Below, piece after piece: positions 36,225 to 47,308 of a stretch of 64,000 nt of DNA (the first letter of the stretch is position 1; the number at the start of each line of letters is the position of its first letter). This stretch comes from Siphonodentalium dalli. Its lineage: Eukaryota > Mollusca > Scaphopoda > Gadilida > Siphonodentaliidae. The position numbers and the translations under genes were made by a program. Location of the stretch: positions 41,793,797-41,857,796 of the forward strand of contig CP136061.1 in the NCBI GenBank assembly GCA_032622095.1, read 5' to 3'. The notes beneath the pieces are model-generated. The model saw only the letters and a list, made by a program, of their open reading frames with translations, ran no database searches and was not told the origin of the DNA.

Positions 36225-36726
36225 AGATGGATTATCTCTTTAAATAACACATTTTAAATAGTTGCGTGGGTATAAAATAATAAATATGAACTGAAGACCC
36301 CTGTCCTAAAAGGCTTCTATCAATTAATATTTATTTTATTTCCAATATTTTATTGGGACCGTTTATTTGTCTATTTTTGATACCATATAGCGATAGAGGG
36401 CATTAGGCTGTTCCTAATGCTACGCACCGAATGTCAAATGACCCAGATTGATTGGTTGTATTGTTTTATTCCATAGTTATAAGCGATAATGAGTATAACT
36501 AATGTTTATTTGTGACAATATTACACCATCCAATTTCTGGTCTCTGTTAATAGTAACCACTATTGTTCGTTTGCTAAACAACCACAACTTTTTAGACCAG
36601 AAAATATTCGAAATAAAATGAATATTAATCGATAGAAGCATTTCCGGACAGGAATCTTCGATTCAGATCTAATTGTGTGTACCCCGGTAACTAAATAATA
36701 CGTGTTTACAAAAAGATAATCCACCT
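36225..36726. mobile_element. TTAA-flanked MITE, family B
   Basis: A 502-bp family-B copy with TTAA at 36221-36224 and 36727-36730, left end 'agatggattatctcttt' and right end 'agataatccacct'. The two neighbouring copies are separate insertions: their TTAA sites and flanks differ. Confidence 0.88.
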
Positions 36727-36730
36727 TTAA

Positions 36731-37769
36731 TGGTAGCTAGCCTATATTGAACATTTTGACACGAACATTACAGTCGTAATCGCAGTTGCACAAACGGTAG
36801 TGGATAATATCTCCTGAATAAAAAAAAACATTATCCCAAACCTTGCAGTTGGTTAATACTGCTGGCTTAGCACTTGTCTGATTGGGCATCCGTCTTATCT
36901 GAATGCATCTGACGTATTAATTCACTGTAATTCCAAACAAATATTATAATTAATTAATTTCAGCTTCATTTAAATATCTCTGATCATAATTATGCCAGCT
37001 CTATTAAGCTTTCCTCTTCCCGTCACAAGCAAGTATTCATAAATACATGTAAGTAGACATTTGCCCTCTCAAGACAACTGCTTTGTATCCATTCTGTTAT
37101 CCGTCCTTAAACTGCCTTATTATCATTTCTTATAATATCATATAATAATATTATGCATGTTATTTTTCAATTTGCGTTCATCTGTGTATAGTTGTTTGAT
37201 TATGCACTACATTTTACCCCTCGGGGTCCTTTGTGGTATTAAATTATATTCTATTCTATTCTATATGTATTCTAATCTATAGGAATACAAACTCTGACGT
37301 TGCGTCCATGCACAGACGGGCGGACAAGCTTATTCCATAACTGTGTAATGGGGGGGGGGGGTATAATAAGTCAAATGTAAAATCATGTGGGATACTAGTA
37401 TGGGTATTTCGCGCTTCCACTTACCACATTTTCCAATGGAGAAAAACAATGAGAATTTAATTTTGTGATGTGAACGATCTAGTCAGAAAACAACATCGAA
37501 TGCGGATGATCTGTTACGTGAATCGACTTGCAGTTAACGCCTAGAACCTACGCCGCCAATCAACTATATAATCTAATCCAGTTTTGATTTGACATTTATT
37601 TAATACATGAACACTTTTGTCTGACGGGTTAAACTATAGTACATGAGTTGAGGAAATCCGTTAAAAAATCAGTAATCGTTATAAACTGATATTTAAATCT
37701 GCAATTTACAAGTAAAATATTTATCGATTGTGCTCCGATTTTGAACAAAAATACTCCTCAACCATTTAA
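36731..37769. other. Intergenic with a probable LINE 3' tail near 37190-37265
   Basis: The sequence 'gcactacattttacccctcg' then 'gggtcctttgtggtattaaa' ends in a (ttcta)n run. This resembles, on the opposite strand, the tail at 14342-14400. CR1/L2-type LINEs often end in such short tandem repeats. No coding part is visible. A G run is at 37352-37362. Confidence 0.45.
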
Positions 37770-37960
37770 AGGGAGATTGTACGCTAATTTCAATGCCTGC
37801 CTTGTAGTAACAACGATCTAGTATCGATAATATATTTAAAATAATTAATTTGAGTCGAAGATGTCTGCTGAAAACGTTCGGTTAACAGGCTATCATAAAA
37901 TCAAATTTAGTTATTTAATATAAATTAGTTTGTGGTTGGAGTCATAAACTAAGTTACGAA
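37770..37960. mobile_element. Partial TTAA MITE, family A
   Basis: After TTAA (37766-37769) the sequence 'agggagattgtacgcta' and the following 'caacgatctagtatcgat' and 'ttgagtcgaagatgtctg' match the left half of the MITE at 8980. I found no matching right end, so it is truncated or rearranged. Confidence 0.65.
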
Positions 37961-39445
37961 TTGTCACAATAATACAATCAAATGAAGAAAGCAATAATTG
38001 CTACCAAACAAACAATTAAAACAACACCGATGCGAGCTCTAAAATACAAAGAAAATTCAACGGTAACTTGAAAGTGCGCATATGGTCATATGCATGCGGG
38101 GTCTAAAACAGTTGGTCAATGAAAACAATGGACAATACTGACCACACGGATGTGCAAAATAAAATAAAACAAAAGAATAACGTGAAAAATTTAAAAACAA
38201 CTAAAAATGCGACGGTAAAATGTGAATTTACAATGTAAGCGTCTCAAAATAGCGCCGATTTGAATGTGGCAACTTTTTCCAGACATCTGAGTTCATAATA
38301 ATGGAAGGCAATCCACAAGAACGGCCCAACAATCGAGAAGGGCAATCAGAAGGCCCTGTCATTCAACAAGGTATTTATTTGTCCATGCTCTTCTTAGTGC
38401 TGCTGTTTTTACAAATTTATATATGTTTTTGCACTTTGACACACAGCGACTGCCTTGGTTCCATTTACATGGATGTCTGACCCATATGTATGGAAGGCCG
38501 TTTTCACATGTACTTACTAAATGGACTTTAGGAGCAATTTAGTTTCTCTTAAGCGCAATTGATTGAGCTTAGACGCAATTATTGTAGATAATATAATCCA
38601 ATTGCGCTTTATTCATTTAACACGTGAGCATTACAAATAAAACATTGGTCATTTTTTTGGAAATAACAGAAATTGTGACAAAAGATTAAACAACCAGCCC
38701 AGATCAACCCCACCCCCCCCCCTGATTACGGAACTCATTTGATCGCCGAATGGGGGTGCTTGGTATGGCCCTTAAGAGACATTCAATTATCACAGATAAG
38801 CGCATGTCAATGTCTATATATTGCCCATTTTGCGGGGTCGAACATATCTTTCACAACAGTACGAAACCGATAAAGGGTATACTCATCGAAAAAACATATC
38901 GAGAGACTCACTTTACATCCATGTTTACGCCTTTCCGCATCCAAAACGTCTCAACTTTTTTTAAAATCGGAATAGAGATTGGTCTCGTTCAAAATCCAGT
39001 CGGGACGAAATCGCAAACGATCACAAATTGGTTAGTCCACTGAGCCCCAGTGCATAGTTCGTAAACCCAACACTTAACGTTGTGTGGTCCGTGTTACACC
39101 TAGAAGCAGTACCACCTCACATCCATATGGGCGACACGGTCCCATTGAAGTGTTTGGGTTGAATTCAGATAAGTTGCATCATACATATTGTACCAGCTCT
39201 TCAGATTTAATATTATTTCAACATCAATTAGACAGTTATGTGTGTGTTCGCTGAATCTTGCCGATTAGTCTGTCCAAACTAATGCCTCGGTATTGTATTT
39301 GGGTGATCGATATATCGGTAGATGTACGTATATGACACACACCACTTTCCCATACGCATATATACTACAATATTTATATCTTAGGTTACGCTAGGCAACG
39401 ACATTGTAATGAATATACGTTAAAATATAAGGAAATCACTAGTAT
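37961..39445. other. Intergenic; one weak exon candidate at 38301
   Basis: No gene is recognised. A small frame at 38301-38480 (start MEGNPQERPNNREGQ) is discussed as a low-confidence exon candidate in the findings. A C run is near 38710-38720. A short ORF at 38750-39043 has no recognisable domain. Confidence 0.35.
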
Positions 39446-39681
39446 TATCGACACGTTTCGTTCTGAAAGACACTAAAAGTTGTAGCCCGAGTCAGCCGCC
39501 GGTTGTGTGCTTCAGAACGAAGAATGTCGATAAAAGTTGAAATATAAGACTTACAGATTACAAACCCAAAACCATTTTGTATGGTATATTATATTATATT
39601 ATATATATTAACGACAATAAACGAAATTTAAACTCCAATAAAACTGTTCGGATTCTGACTACGACTACAACTTTTAGTGTA
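39446..39681. repeat. Overlapping inverted repeats (two alternative hairpins)
   Basis: A local hairpin pairs 'cgacacgtttcgttctgaa' with 'ttcagaacgaagaatgtcg' (39446-39536). A second pairing joins 'acactaaaagttgtag' near 39470 with 'ctacaacttttagtgt' near 39665-39681. The two share bases, so only one can form at a time. Probably nested foldback MITEs. Confidence 0.65.
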
Positions 39682-40500
39682 TCTCAAATAAAGTTCAACG
39701 CCCAATAGCAGGTCCTGATCTGGAGGACCAATTATTTTTGTATGCGTTCACATTAGCTCTTGATCAGGGAATATATGAGGGTGACGACCCCCCTTTTCGG
39801 ATGCCGGATGCCGGGTCTGTTATGGCGTATTCCGGATGCCAGACCACTGTACGCCGGATGCCGTCGGGCACATATATCGGATGCCGGATGCTTCCATTGA
39901 TAATCTTTCTTGACGTTAACAGCAAAAACACAACCAAATTACGTCCGCTAATTTATAGTTATTTGCTCGGACACAATATTATCCACAATTTAGCTAATTA
40001 TACGTCTCGTTATCAATTCTGACATATCTAAATAGTGATAATTAATATATAGTACCTACGGTAGGCCTACTGTTAAAATAAATCGCAATGCTGATCTGCG
40101 ATATCGGTTTGTTATATTATCCGATAGAGTTGTCGCCCATCTGATGTCTGCTTGACAGTAATTTTTAATATCATATATTCAATATGTAATTAACTTTTAT
40201 TAAATTTAAAAAAAATGTATTTAGAAGCCTGCATGCGACTTCAATTTAATAACACCATTAAAATGTCTGAAACTCGCAGTTTTGGACTAAACTTCAACGA
40301 AGTAGACAATCCTAAGTACAATCAGGGCGGTGTTGAGAAAAGAATATGCACTTGGCGAATTGGTTAAGACACTCGGAGTCTCGAACTACAGGTTCATATT
40401 TGCACTGAAGAGGCTAGCAAGAGATCCCGAGTATCCAAATGGAAGATTTTTACCACTCCTGTCATTTGGAACATGGTCTATGCCTTTCATCCCCACCCAA

Positions 40501-41551
40501 TACGCCCTGTCGTGTCATTAACTCCCGGCCATATTAGTTCCACCAGTTCCGGTTCCGTGATATAAGAGATTCCTCCATGCAGCCCCGGTTCCGTGGTTTT
40601 ATTGCTACAAATCAAAGTTCTGGAGTAGCATTTCCATATATGATCATATATCGAGCTTTTGAATATTCATAACTTCCATACATGTCATACGTACATGTAT
40701 ATATGGAAATGCTACTCCAAAACTTTGACCTGTAGCCAGAGGCGGACTGGCCGATCGGGAGACCGGGAAAATTCCCGATGGGCCGGAGGCCTTGGGGGCG
40801 GGGTATATGTGGTTGGGCCACAGATGAAACCGACGTGGGCTGCCATATGTGTTGTTTAACCAGCCTAATTGGCTAATCGTAATTTTGTCATTAAATGAAC
40901 TTCTCAGCATCATATAACACCACGTAAAGACCCCGTTAATCTCGAGATTTTAACGGTAACTCCCAGCTGTAAATCCCCAAAAAAAATTCTGACGCACCCC
41001 TCCCGGACACTCCCCCAATTGAAATTTCCAACACAATACGAATGCTTCAGTTGAGGTCAGTCTAGATGCTAGAATTAGCGATTTTCTTGTATAGTTTTCA
41101 AAATTTTCTCACCCCGGGCCGAACAACCATGGACAGCCCGGTGTGTCCTGGTCTCTTGTCCGTAGCCGTGTGCATTTGTCTGGAGTTAGACCGCTAGATA
41201 TTATAATTTATGCAATTTTTCAGGTAAAATTATCTGAAAGGTCTCATACCGGGAATATATAGAACCATAGTTTACGAATATATAGGATATTAGACCAGAG
41301 CACTGAGGTGCAAGGGGTGCAAATGGAATTATGCAAAAACATGTATTTGGTCTGATTCTGCTTCAAGGGGGTGGGGTGCAGTTGGAATTTCCCGAACAGA
41401 TTCTGATTTCAAGGGGGGTGCAGATGGGCCGGTGTTATATTCATTTCCCGGGCCGGTTTTTTGGCCCAGTCCCCCTCTGCCTGTAGCACTAAAACCACGG
41501 AACCGGACCTGGTGGATCCAATATGGCCGCGAGTAAGTTGGACAGGGCGTA
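40501..41551. mobile_element. Nested element with TACGCCCTGTC ends
   Basis: 'tacgccctgtc' and the following ~70 bp (including 'ggccatatt', 'ccggttccgtg', 'ccgtggtttt') recur in inverted order at about 41480-41551, with moderate divergence. Between them are a strong hairpin (40612-40728) and G-rich sequence. It appears to have inserted into the 39776-41818 element. No coding capacity and no clean target duplication seen. Confidence 0.55.
40612..40728. repeat. 117-nt hairpin
   Basis: The arm 'caaagttctggagtagcatt' then 'tccatata' is paired with the complement 'tatatggaaatgctactcc' and 'aaaactttg'. The stem is about 28 bp with one or two mismatches, around a loop containing 'tatgatcata' and 'acatgtcatacgtacatgt'. 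Confidence 0.75.
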
Positions 41552-41818
41552 TATATGTATATATGTGTGATAGTAGATCATACCTTTAGTAAAAAGTTTA
41601 ATCTTTCCGTAAAGCTGCTAAATCAAATCATTACTAGCCAATACGGAGACTAATTCCAATACCTCGTGCCAACGTTTACTTCGTTCCTGAGTCTGTTTTC
41701 AATAAATTTAATTAAATAGTATTCCGGATGCCGTCTCTCTGTTATGGCGTATTCCGGATGCCGGGGTCCATTTTAAGCCGGATGCCGGATGCCAGGGGGA
41801 GGGGGGTCGTCACCCTCA

Positions 41819-42201
41819 TATATACAACGGGAAGGTTCACTCCGCGCATTTGTGGTAATCACCGGAAGTTGTCATGACGCCATTCTGGTAGGATACCCTG
41901 GTAGGAACGTACGTCATCGCATCGTTACTTCCTTGTTCACTTTTACAAATAAGTTAAAAGTGTGGGAGTTTGAAAATGATTTACAAATCAAAGTGGCATC
42001 CAGGATATTTGTGGGATCAACATATCGCTGAAGTAGAGGAACTAAAGTGGTAATCCATATCCATTTATGATATATTCGAATGGATCGAATTGAAAATTCA
42101 TTTAACTTGAAATTGTATGTCTACTTGTATGACAAGGAAACAAACTTACTGGTGGGATTTCTGTGTCAAATACGACTGTCTTTCATAATTTGACTAATGA
42201 C
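41819..42201. other. Intergenic; similar in reverse to the 49.8-49.9 kb region
   Basis: 'caacgggaaggttcact' and 'gacgccattctggtaggata' here occur in reverse orientation just upstream of the zinc-finger frame at 49956. This may be an inverted copy of that gene's 5' flank. No ORF of note. The final AATGAC (42196-42201) is the left crossover site of the Ngaro-like element. Confidence 0.5.
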
Positions 42202-42767
42202 CAGGGTAGGGTTCAGATGAAGGCAGCTATCACTTAATGATTTATTGCGGATGAACCAACCAGACAAAGATAATACACTTCAGGCCTCAGGGCCCTAAAC
42301 AACAAACATGCAAACATATATAACAAATAGATGACTGATGACAACAAATTAAAATGTCGAGGTGAATAAGAGTGTGAAAATGAATGAAATGATCAAAGGC
42401 CCCTAACACAAAATATATACCACCACTCATATATATATTTGTACTTTAATTATCGATCCAATCGACCTAGTTTATCTTTAAATATATAAGGGTTCAAGCT
42501 GAATTCAGATATACTTACATGTAAAGGTTTGTGGTACAGATCTTGAGTCAGAGGCCTGTGTTTGAGCTTGAACATGCAGACAGACATGTACGATACAATA
42601 CATGCATATGACACATACATTAATATTATAGAACAGGACTAATTACTTCCCTACTGATGCCTATCTAATAAATAATGATTATATCTATGTGTCAGGTATA
42701 GTTAGAAAACTGAATCAGTCTATTGTAAAACTAGATAAGGTTAGATTAGTTATCTGATACTACCCGC
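42202..42767 (-). repeat. Ngaro split direct repeat B2 (566 bp)
   Basis: Same length and nearly the same sequence as 43088-43653; I see only a few substitutions (for example atgtcgagg versus atgttgagg). It forms the 3' end of the element on the coding strand. Confidence 0.95.
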
Positions 42768-42840
42768 TAACTTAATGTGTTTTATAAATTTTATAGAGAA
42801 ATTCAATATGGTAATAAATGTTTACTACCATATTCTATAT

Positions 42841-42855
42841 GGGTGGGTGGGCGGG
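42841..42855 (+). promoter_or_regulatory. G-quadruplex motif in the Ngaro spacer
   Basis: GGGTGGGTGGGCGGG has four G3 runs with single-base loops, the most stable class of G4 consensus. It sits in the 91-bp spacer between repeats A2 and B2, on the strand opposite to the element's ORFs (C-rich on the coding strand). A short palindrome, 'atggtaataaatgtttacta', precedes it at about 42808-42835. A role is inference only. Confidence 0.6.
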
Positions 42856-42858
42856 AAA

Positions 42859-43087
42859 AATTGTAGCAATTATAATAGACTACTTCAATTCAAATCAAAT
42901 TTAGATATGTATCTCTAGCTGGTTAGAACAAAAGTGAGACGGAATAAAAATATTGGCGCGGAAATATTTTTCACTCTTTGTTCGAATCGACCAATGAAAT
43001 CGGTGAGCTTCCAGTGAGTAGATTCATGACCCCTGAACTAATGAACCCTGGGCATTAGGTTATTTGTAAACAAATAAGGCCAATGAC
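42859..43087 (-). repeat. Ngaro split direct repeat A2 (229 bp)
   Basis: Appears identical to 47413-47641. It adjoins B1 directly at AATGAC (43082-43087), the sequence that would be the junction of a circular intermediate. Confidence 0.95.
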
Positions 43088-43653
43088 CAGGGTAGGGTTC
43101 AGATGAAGGCAGCTATCACTTAATGATTTATTGCGGATGAACCAACCAGACAAAGATAATACACTTCAGGCCTCAGGGCCCTAAACAACAAACATGCAAA
43201 CATATATAACAAATAGATGACTGATGACAACAAATTAAAATGTTGAGGTGAATAAGAGTGTGAAAATGAATGAAATGATCAAAGGCCCCTAACACAAAAT
43301 CTATACCACCACTCATATATATATTTGTACTTTAATTATCGATCCAATCGACCTAGTTTATCTTTAAATATATAAGGGTTCAAGCTGAATTCAGATATAC
43401 TTACATGTAAAGGTTTGTGGTACAGATCTTGAGTCAGAGGCCTGTGTTTGAGCTTGAACATGCAGACAGACATGTACGATACAATACATGCATATGACAC
43501 ATACATTAATATTATAGAACAGGACTAATTACTTCCCTACTGATGCCTATCTAATAAATAATGATTATATCTATGTGTCAGGTATAGTTAGAAAACTGAA
43601 TCAGTCTATTGTAAAACTAGATAAGGTTAGATTAGTTATCTGATACTACCCGC
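43088..43653 (-). repeat. Ngaro split direct repeat B1 (566 bp)
   Basis: Internal copy of the 566-bp repeat, directly abutting A2 at its 3' side. Its partner is 42202-42767. Confidence 0.95.
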
Positions 43654-43942
43654 CAAGCCGAAAGCCGCCAAAATAGCAGAATAGAAATAAAGACATATAC
43701 TTTGAATTATAGAATGTGCAAGACCTTCAATGGAACTCAAGTTGAGGTTGGAACCGAGTATGTGTTCTCTATCCTCAAATGACCAACAGTCGCCTTGCCA
43801 CTATTAAAGTCATGTCTTCCAAAGAATGAAATACACAATCCAATCCTAACATATGTCTTGTTCAGAATGACTTAAGACCAATCCTACTCCAACCTTACTA
43901 TTAGAAATTCAAAAAGTTAAATTGAAACTAAACTAACTTTGA

Positions 43943-44482
43943 TTATACTAATCGGTTAACGACTTGCATTAGTAGGGACCTAATTCGTCCTGTTCCTTCA
44001 TCATTTAGGTGAAGGTTATCTTCACAATACAGTTCTGACTTTGGTGCTCCTTTGGTGTTAAAGACTCTATAAGTTCTTATGAATTGCATTTTTCTTTCCA
44101 CGCACATTTCTGATAACTTCTTATTTACATTAATAACCTTCTCACCAAATATGTCTATATCCTTTGGCCGCGGAATAATTGCGGACATAATTAACTTTGC
44201 AGGGCTTGCTTCCCGAGTTCGAGCAATAAGGGTTGAGAAGGCTTTACTAATGTTATCCTCTGATGTCGACTCAATGTTGTTAGTGCCAACATGATAGATG
44301 ATATGAGTGTATTAATTTAAAGGTTTACCATTCAACTTCTTGCTTTGGATCAAATTGGCTAGTCTCTTTATGTTGATTCCTCGAAATATCATAACTTCAA
44401 GAGTACGAATACCTCTAACATGCTTACATATGGAGTCAGACACCAAAAGAGCATTCCTCTGTCGTTTAACTGGAAAAAACAT
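43943..44482 (-). pseudogene. SGNH/GDSL hydrolase ORF of the Ngaro element, one in-frame stop
   Basis: Third ORF of the element, 180 codons from ATG 44482 to the stop at 43943. It starts 16 nt after the recombinase stop. SGNH-family blocks are visible: LLVSDSICK (block I Ser), HVGTNNI (block III, G-x-N) and CEDNLHLNDEG (block V Asp and His). It therefore looks like a small SGNH esterase, a kind of ORF reported in some Ngaro elements; its role in retrotransposition is unknown. A TAA at 44312-44314, between blocks I and III, interrupts it in this copy. The rest of the frame is clean, so the stop is recent or is read through. 'ttttttccag' at the start could also be a 3' splice site. Confidence 0.8.
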
Positions 44483-44498
44483 AAAGTGGAGTTAATAT

Positions 44499-45494
44499 TC
44501 AAAGACTCGTAATAATATGATCCCTCATTTGCTTAGCTATTAAAAATTTGTCTCGTACTGTATAACTTAAATATCTCTTATAAGCATCACTTGACCAGTC
44601 ACCCATCAACTGAATCAATTCACCCGGCACTTGTGCCTGAAAGGCCCAAGTGGCTCCCCCTCTCCTAAATCCATGGGTTGAATAGAGCACTGGATCTCTA
44701 CCAGTCTTTCTTATCACTTTTTTAAGAAATGCTTGAAATTGTTGATAGGTGACTGGTCGGTGACCTTCCAAATGCATGAATGCAGGATTGGTGACTTCCC
44801 CCGGTACTAGATTTATCATATTTCTATAAGCTGCCACTGGGCACAATCTGGAGCCTGGGATAGATAGCACTGGCATTCTTAATGTTTTTTGTCCAAATTG
44901 AATAGTTTTTGACCATTTAATAACAACTAACAGAACTCCTTCTAACTGCAAGATATCTCCCCTAGTAAGCTGATGACCCGAATCAAACTTAGAATCAGAA
45001 TCTGGAACTAAATTAGACTTTCTGAGCATTAAAAAGAATGCCATTAGAAACATTGACCAGAATGTAGCGTCTTTGGGGTTGTTGTGATCCAAGTATTTTG
45101 ATATTTCTAATAAAATAGCTGGTGAAATAGGCTCAGCTTGTTTGATTGAATGAGGGTTAAGTCTAGACAGTCCCCTCAAGGTGAGCTTAATTTCATGAGC
45201 TTCAAATTGCTCAGAATTGAATCCTAGCTTAATATGCAAGGCCTTTACTCCACTCAAGTAATTTCTAATAGAATCAGTTGATTTAAATGATCGACTGAGA
45301 AACTGTATATAATATTGTAATGTTTCTTTCTTAGCCGGAAGTGCTTCAATCATGAAGTATTCACAGAACAGAAAGTATGACTTCCACTGAATTTGATGGT
45401 TTCTGTTTGTACCTTCGGAAAATGCATTAACGACTGACTTCTGTGTGTCTTTCTTCAACTGCTTAAACTCTAGGCCTAGAAAGAAAATCACCAA
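44499..45494 (-). CDS. Tyrosine recombinase of the Ngaro element
   Basis: A 331-codon open frame. Tyrosine-recombinase/phage-integrase fold, catalysing integration of the circular DNA copy. Visible catalytic set: R158 (FLMLRKSNLV), conserved K near 194-197, H274-x2-R277 (STHGFRRGGAT), W300 in the second-His position (GDWSSDAY) and nucleophile Y308 (KRYL). The N-terminal core-binding part is at about residues 20-100. The frame opens right after a stop with no ATG; the first Met is residue 48, inside the core-binding domain. It overlaps the end of the RT frame by 7 nt in the -1 frame. Frameshifting, reinitiation or splicing ('ttttctttctag' lies at the junction) is needed to express the full domain. 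No disabling mutation seen. Confidence 0.93.
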   Translation of the reverse strand: MVIFFLGLEFKQLKKDTQKSVVNAFSEGTNRNHQIQWKSYFLFCEYFMIEALPAKKETLQYYIQFLSRSFKSTDSIRNYLSGVKALHIKLGFNSEQFEAHEIKLTLRGLSRLNPHSIKQAEPISPAILLEISKYLDHNNPKDATFWSMFLMAFFLMLRKSNLVPDSDSKFDSGHQLTRGDILQLEGVLLVVIKWSKTIQFGQKTLRMPVLSIPGSRLCPVAAYRNMINLVPGEVTNPAFMHLEGHRPVTYQQFQAFLKKVIRKTGRDPVLYSTHGFRRGGATWAFQAQVPGELIQLMGDWSSDAYKRYLSYTVRDKFLIAKQMRDHIITSL

Positions 45495-47308
45495 TCATGC
45501 GAAAAGGAGAAAATTTCCTTTTTTAACTTAATTTCCTTCATCACTTTATCTTTGGTAGCCCTATGAAATTCCCTTTGGTGATGAGGATTTTCGTACCATC
45601 TGCTCAGATTATCTGGGAGCCTATTCTCACTGCCGGCTATATGCTCGGTGCGGACTTCAAATTGCCACAAAGAGGCTATATAACAGATTTCCCTGAGACA
45701 TGATTGCAAAAATTGATTCTTGGTTGCCCCTTTATTAACCACAGCCACTGACGTAGTATTATCACATTTAAAAAGAATTCTTCTCCCAGTTAACTCTTTG
45801 CCCCACAATTTCAAACAAATCACTATCGTCAACATCTCAAGTTCATTGATATGGAGTGACTTTTCCATGATGTGAGCAGGAAATAGCTCATGGAAAAACT
45901 GGTTGCCACAGAGCCCACCACATGCCGTTAGCGTGGCATCTGATGCTACAATCTCATCTGCCTGCGACCAGTTTTCCCAGGGCATCATGGAAACGCCGTT
46001 ATAAATAGGAAGAAATTTGTTCCACCACTCTAAATCCATTCTAACATAATCTGGGATACCGAGACTAATTCTTTTATTAGCTTTGAATGTTCTGAGCCAC
46101 ACCAAAATTCTTGACACAAATATTCTGCCCGGGCGTACGCAGCTTGCCACAAAATGCAGTTTCCCCAGAAGGGATTGGACCTCTTTAAGAGTGGCACTAC
46201 TTTTTCCAATCCAGTTTCTGACAATTTTCCTTATTTCCACCAACCGGTCTGCAGTAATTTCAAGAGTGAGTCTCTCGGTGTCAAATAAGACACCAAGAAA
46301 CACCATCTTGGTTGCTGGACTACATGACTTGGAGCTGGACTCTTTCAATCCCCATTTGTCTAGCATTTTTGACAAAGTTAGGAATGCGGTCTCAGCATAC
46401 TCTGGAACTTCAGCCCCTGCAAGGTCATCTAAATAGTTGATTATAGGGCAATTCTCCATTCTCAGTGTAACTGCAACTGCATTTGTGACTCTTTGGCATA
46501 TGAATGCCGCAGACCTTAAACCCATACTAAGTACCAAATCACAGTACAATTTCCCATCTATTTTGTAAGCCACCATATTTATATCACCCGGATCTATAAA
46601 AAACTGCCTGTATGCTCGGTGCAAATCCTTCTTGTAGAGTTTACAAAATTGTCCGTTCTCTTTGATTAGTTCAACCAAACTATCGACATTTGGATAACAC
46701 ACTTTGATATTTTCACCCAAATAAGATTCCTTTGGAATATTGTCATTAATTGAGCTACATGTACCCGAAGGAAAGCTCAGATCCAATATAACCCGTCTTT
46801 CTGAGGTATTTCCTTTTGGAACTGTATTCAGCGGGTTAATCCGAATGTTTCCATTGAAAGCTTTTTCTGACAATGGACCTAAGACAGCCTTGTGGTGCAA
46901 TTCTTTTCTAATATAATCTCTCATGTCATGAGGATAATCTCTTGCACCCCTGTGATTTTTTATATTAGAATTAGGCTGACTGAAGTCCCTTGAGCCATAA
47001 AAACCCAATGGAAACCCAAACTCTAAGAACTGAGACACTTCTTTATCATCATATCCCACTAGCATTTGTTTAATATTGTCAATGTTTAAATTTGATGCCA
47101 CTGGGATTCTACAACCCTGAAAATTATATTTCCCTGAATCTATGATATCTTGATGTACCTTCAATAGTTTATCGATCTCCCCCTGAGAACTCAATGGGCT
47201 TGGTTCCACTTTAATATTTAAAACAGTATGTTTAACGGAACTTTGCTCCTCGACCCTCATGGATTTATCAATATATTGATGGTCCCGAGCATTGATCAAT
47301 TCAGACAT
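45488..47308 (-). CDS. Reverse transcriptase-RNase H of the Ngaro element
   Basis: A 606-codon ORF from the ATG at 47308; the frame is open for about 75 bp further upstream without ATG. RT: KKDLHRAYRQ with catalytic Asp (about residue 228), MGLRSAAF, and the YLDDLAGA box (about residues 292-299), then FLGVLFD. RNase H: VASDATLTACGG (first Asp), NELEMLTI (Glu), KCDNTTS (second Asp), TEHIAGSENRLPDNLSR (His and last Asp). No protease, integrase or methyltransferase domain. The order RT-RH then recombinase is that of DIRS-order elements. No frameshifts or stops, so it may be active. About 105 bp separate the ATG from the element's 5' end, leaving no room for an upstream gag. Confidence 0.94.
   Translation of the reverse strand: MSELINARDHQYIDKSMRVEEQSSVKHTVLNIKVEPSPLSSQGEIDKLLKVHQDIIDSGKYNFQGCRIPVASNLNIDNIKQMLVGYDDKEVSQFLEFGFPLGFYGSRDFSQPNSNIKNHRGARDYPHDMRDYIRKELHHKAVLGPLSEKAFNGNIRINPLNTVPKGNTSERRVILDLSFPSGTCSSINDNIPKESYLGENIKVCYPNVDSLVELIKENGQFCKLYKKDLHRAYRQFFIDPGDINMVAYKIDGKLYCDLVLSMGLRSAAFICQRVTNAVAVTLRMENCPIINYLDDLAGAEVPEYAETAFLTLSKMLDKWGLKESSSKSCSPATKMVFLGVLFDTERLTLEITADRLVEIRKIVRNWIGKSSATLKEVQSLLGKLHFVASCVRPGRIFVSRILVWLRTFKANKRISLGIPDYVRMDLEWWNKFLPIYNGVSMMPWENWSQADEIVASDATLTACGGLCGNQFFHELFPAHIMEKSLHINELEMLTIVICLKLWGKELTGRRILFKCDNTTSVAVVNKGATKNQFLQSCLREICYIASLWQFEVRTEHIAGSENRLPDNLSRWYENPHHQREFHRATKDKVMKEIKLKKEIFSFSHDW

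Larger units (their letters stand above)
39776..41818. mobile_element. 2.0-kb DNA transposon with TGAGGGTGACGACCCCCC ends
   Basis: Inverted ends TGAGGGTGACGACCCCCC are followed on each side by several copies of 'ccggatgcc' (subterminal repeats). It is flanked by TA-rich target sequence (a 2-4 bp duplication). A related empty site exists in inverted orientation at 49906-49914, where 'agcaggga' and 'caacgggaaggttcact' are separated only by (ta)n. No transposase is recognised; the frame at 40330-40521 (LGELVKTLGVSNYRF...) is too short to assign. A further inverted-repeat element is nested at 40501-41551. Confidence 0.8.
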
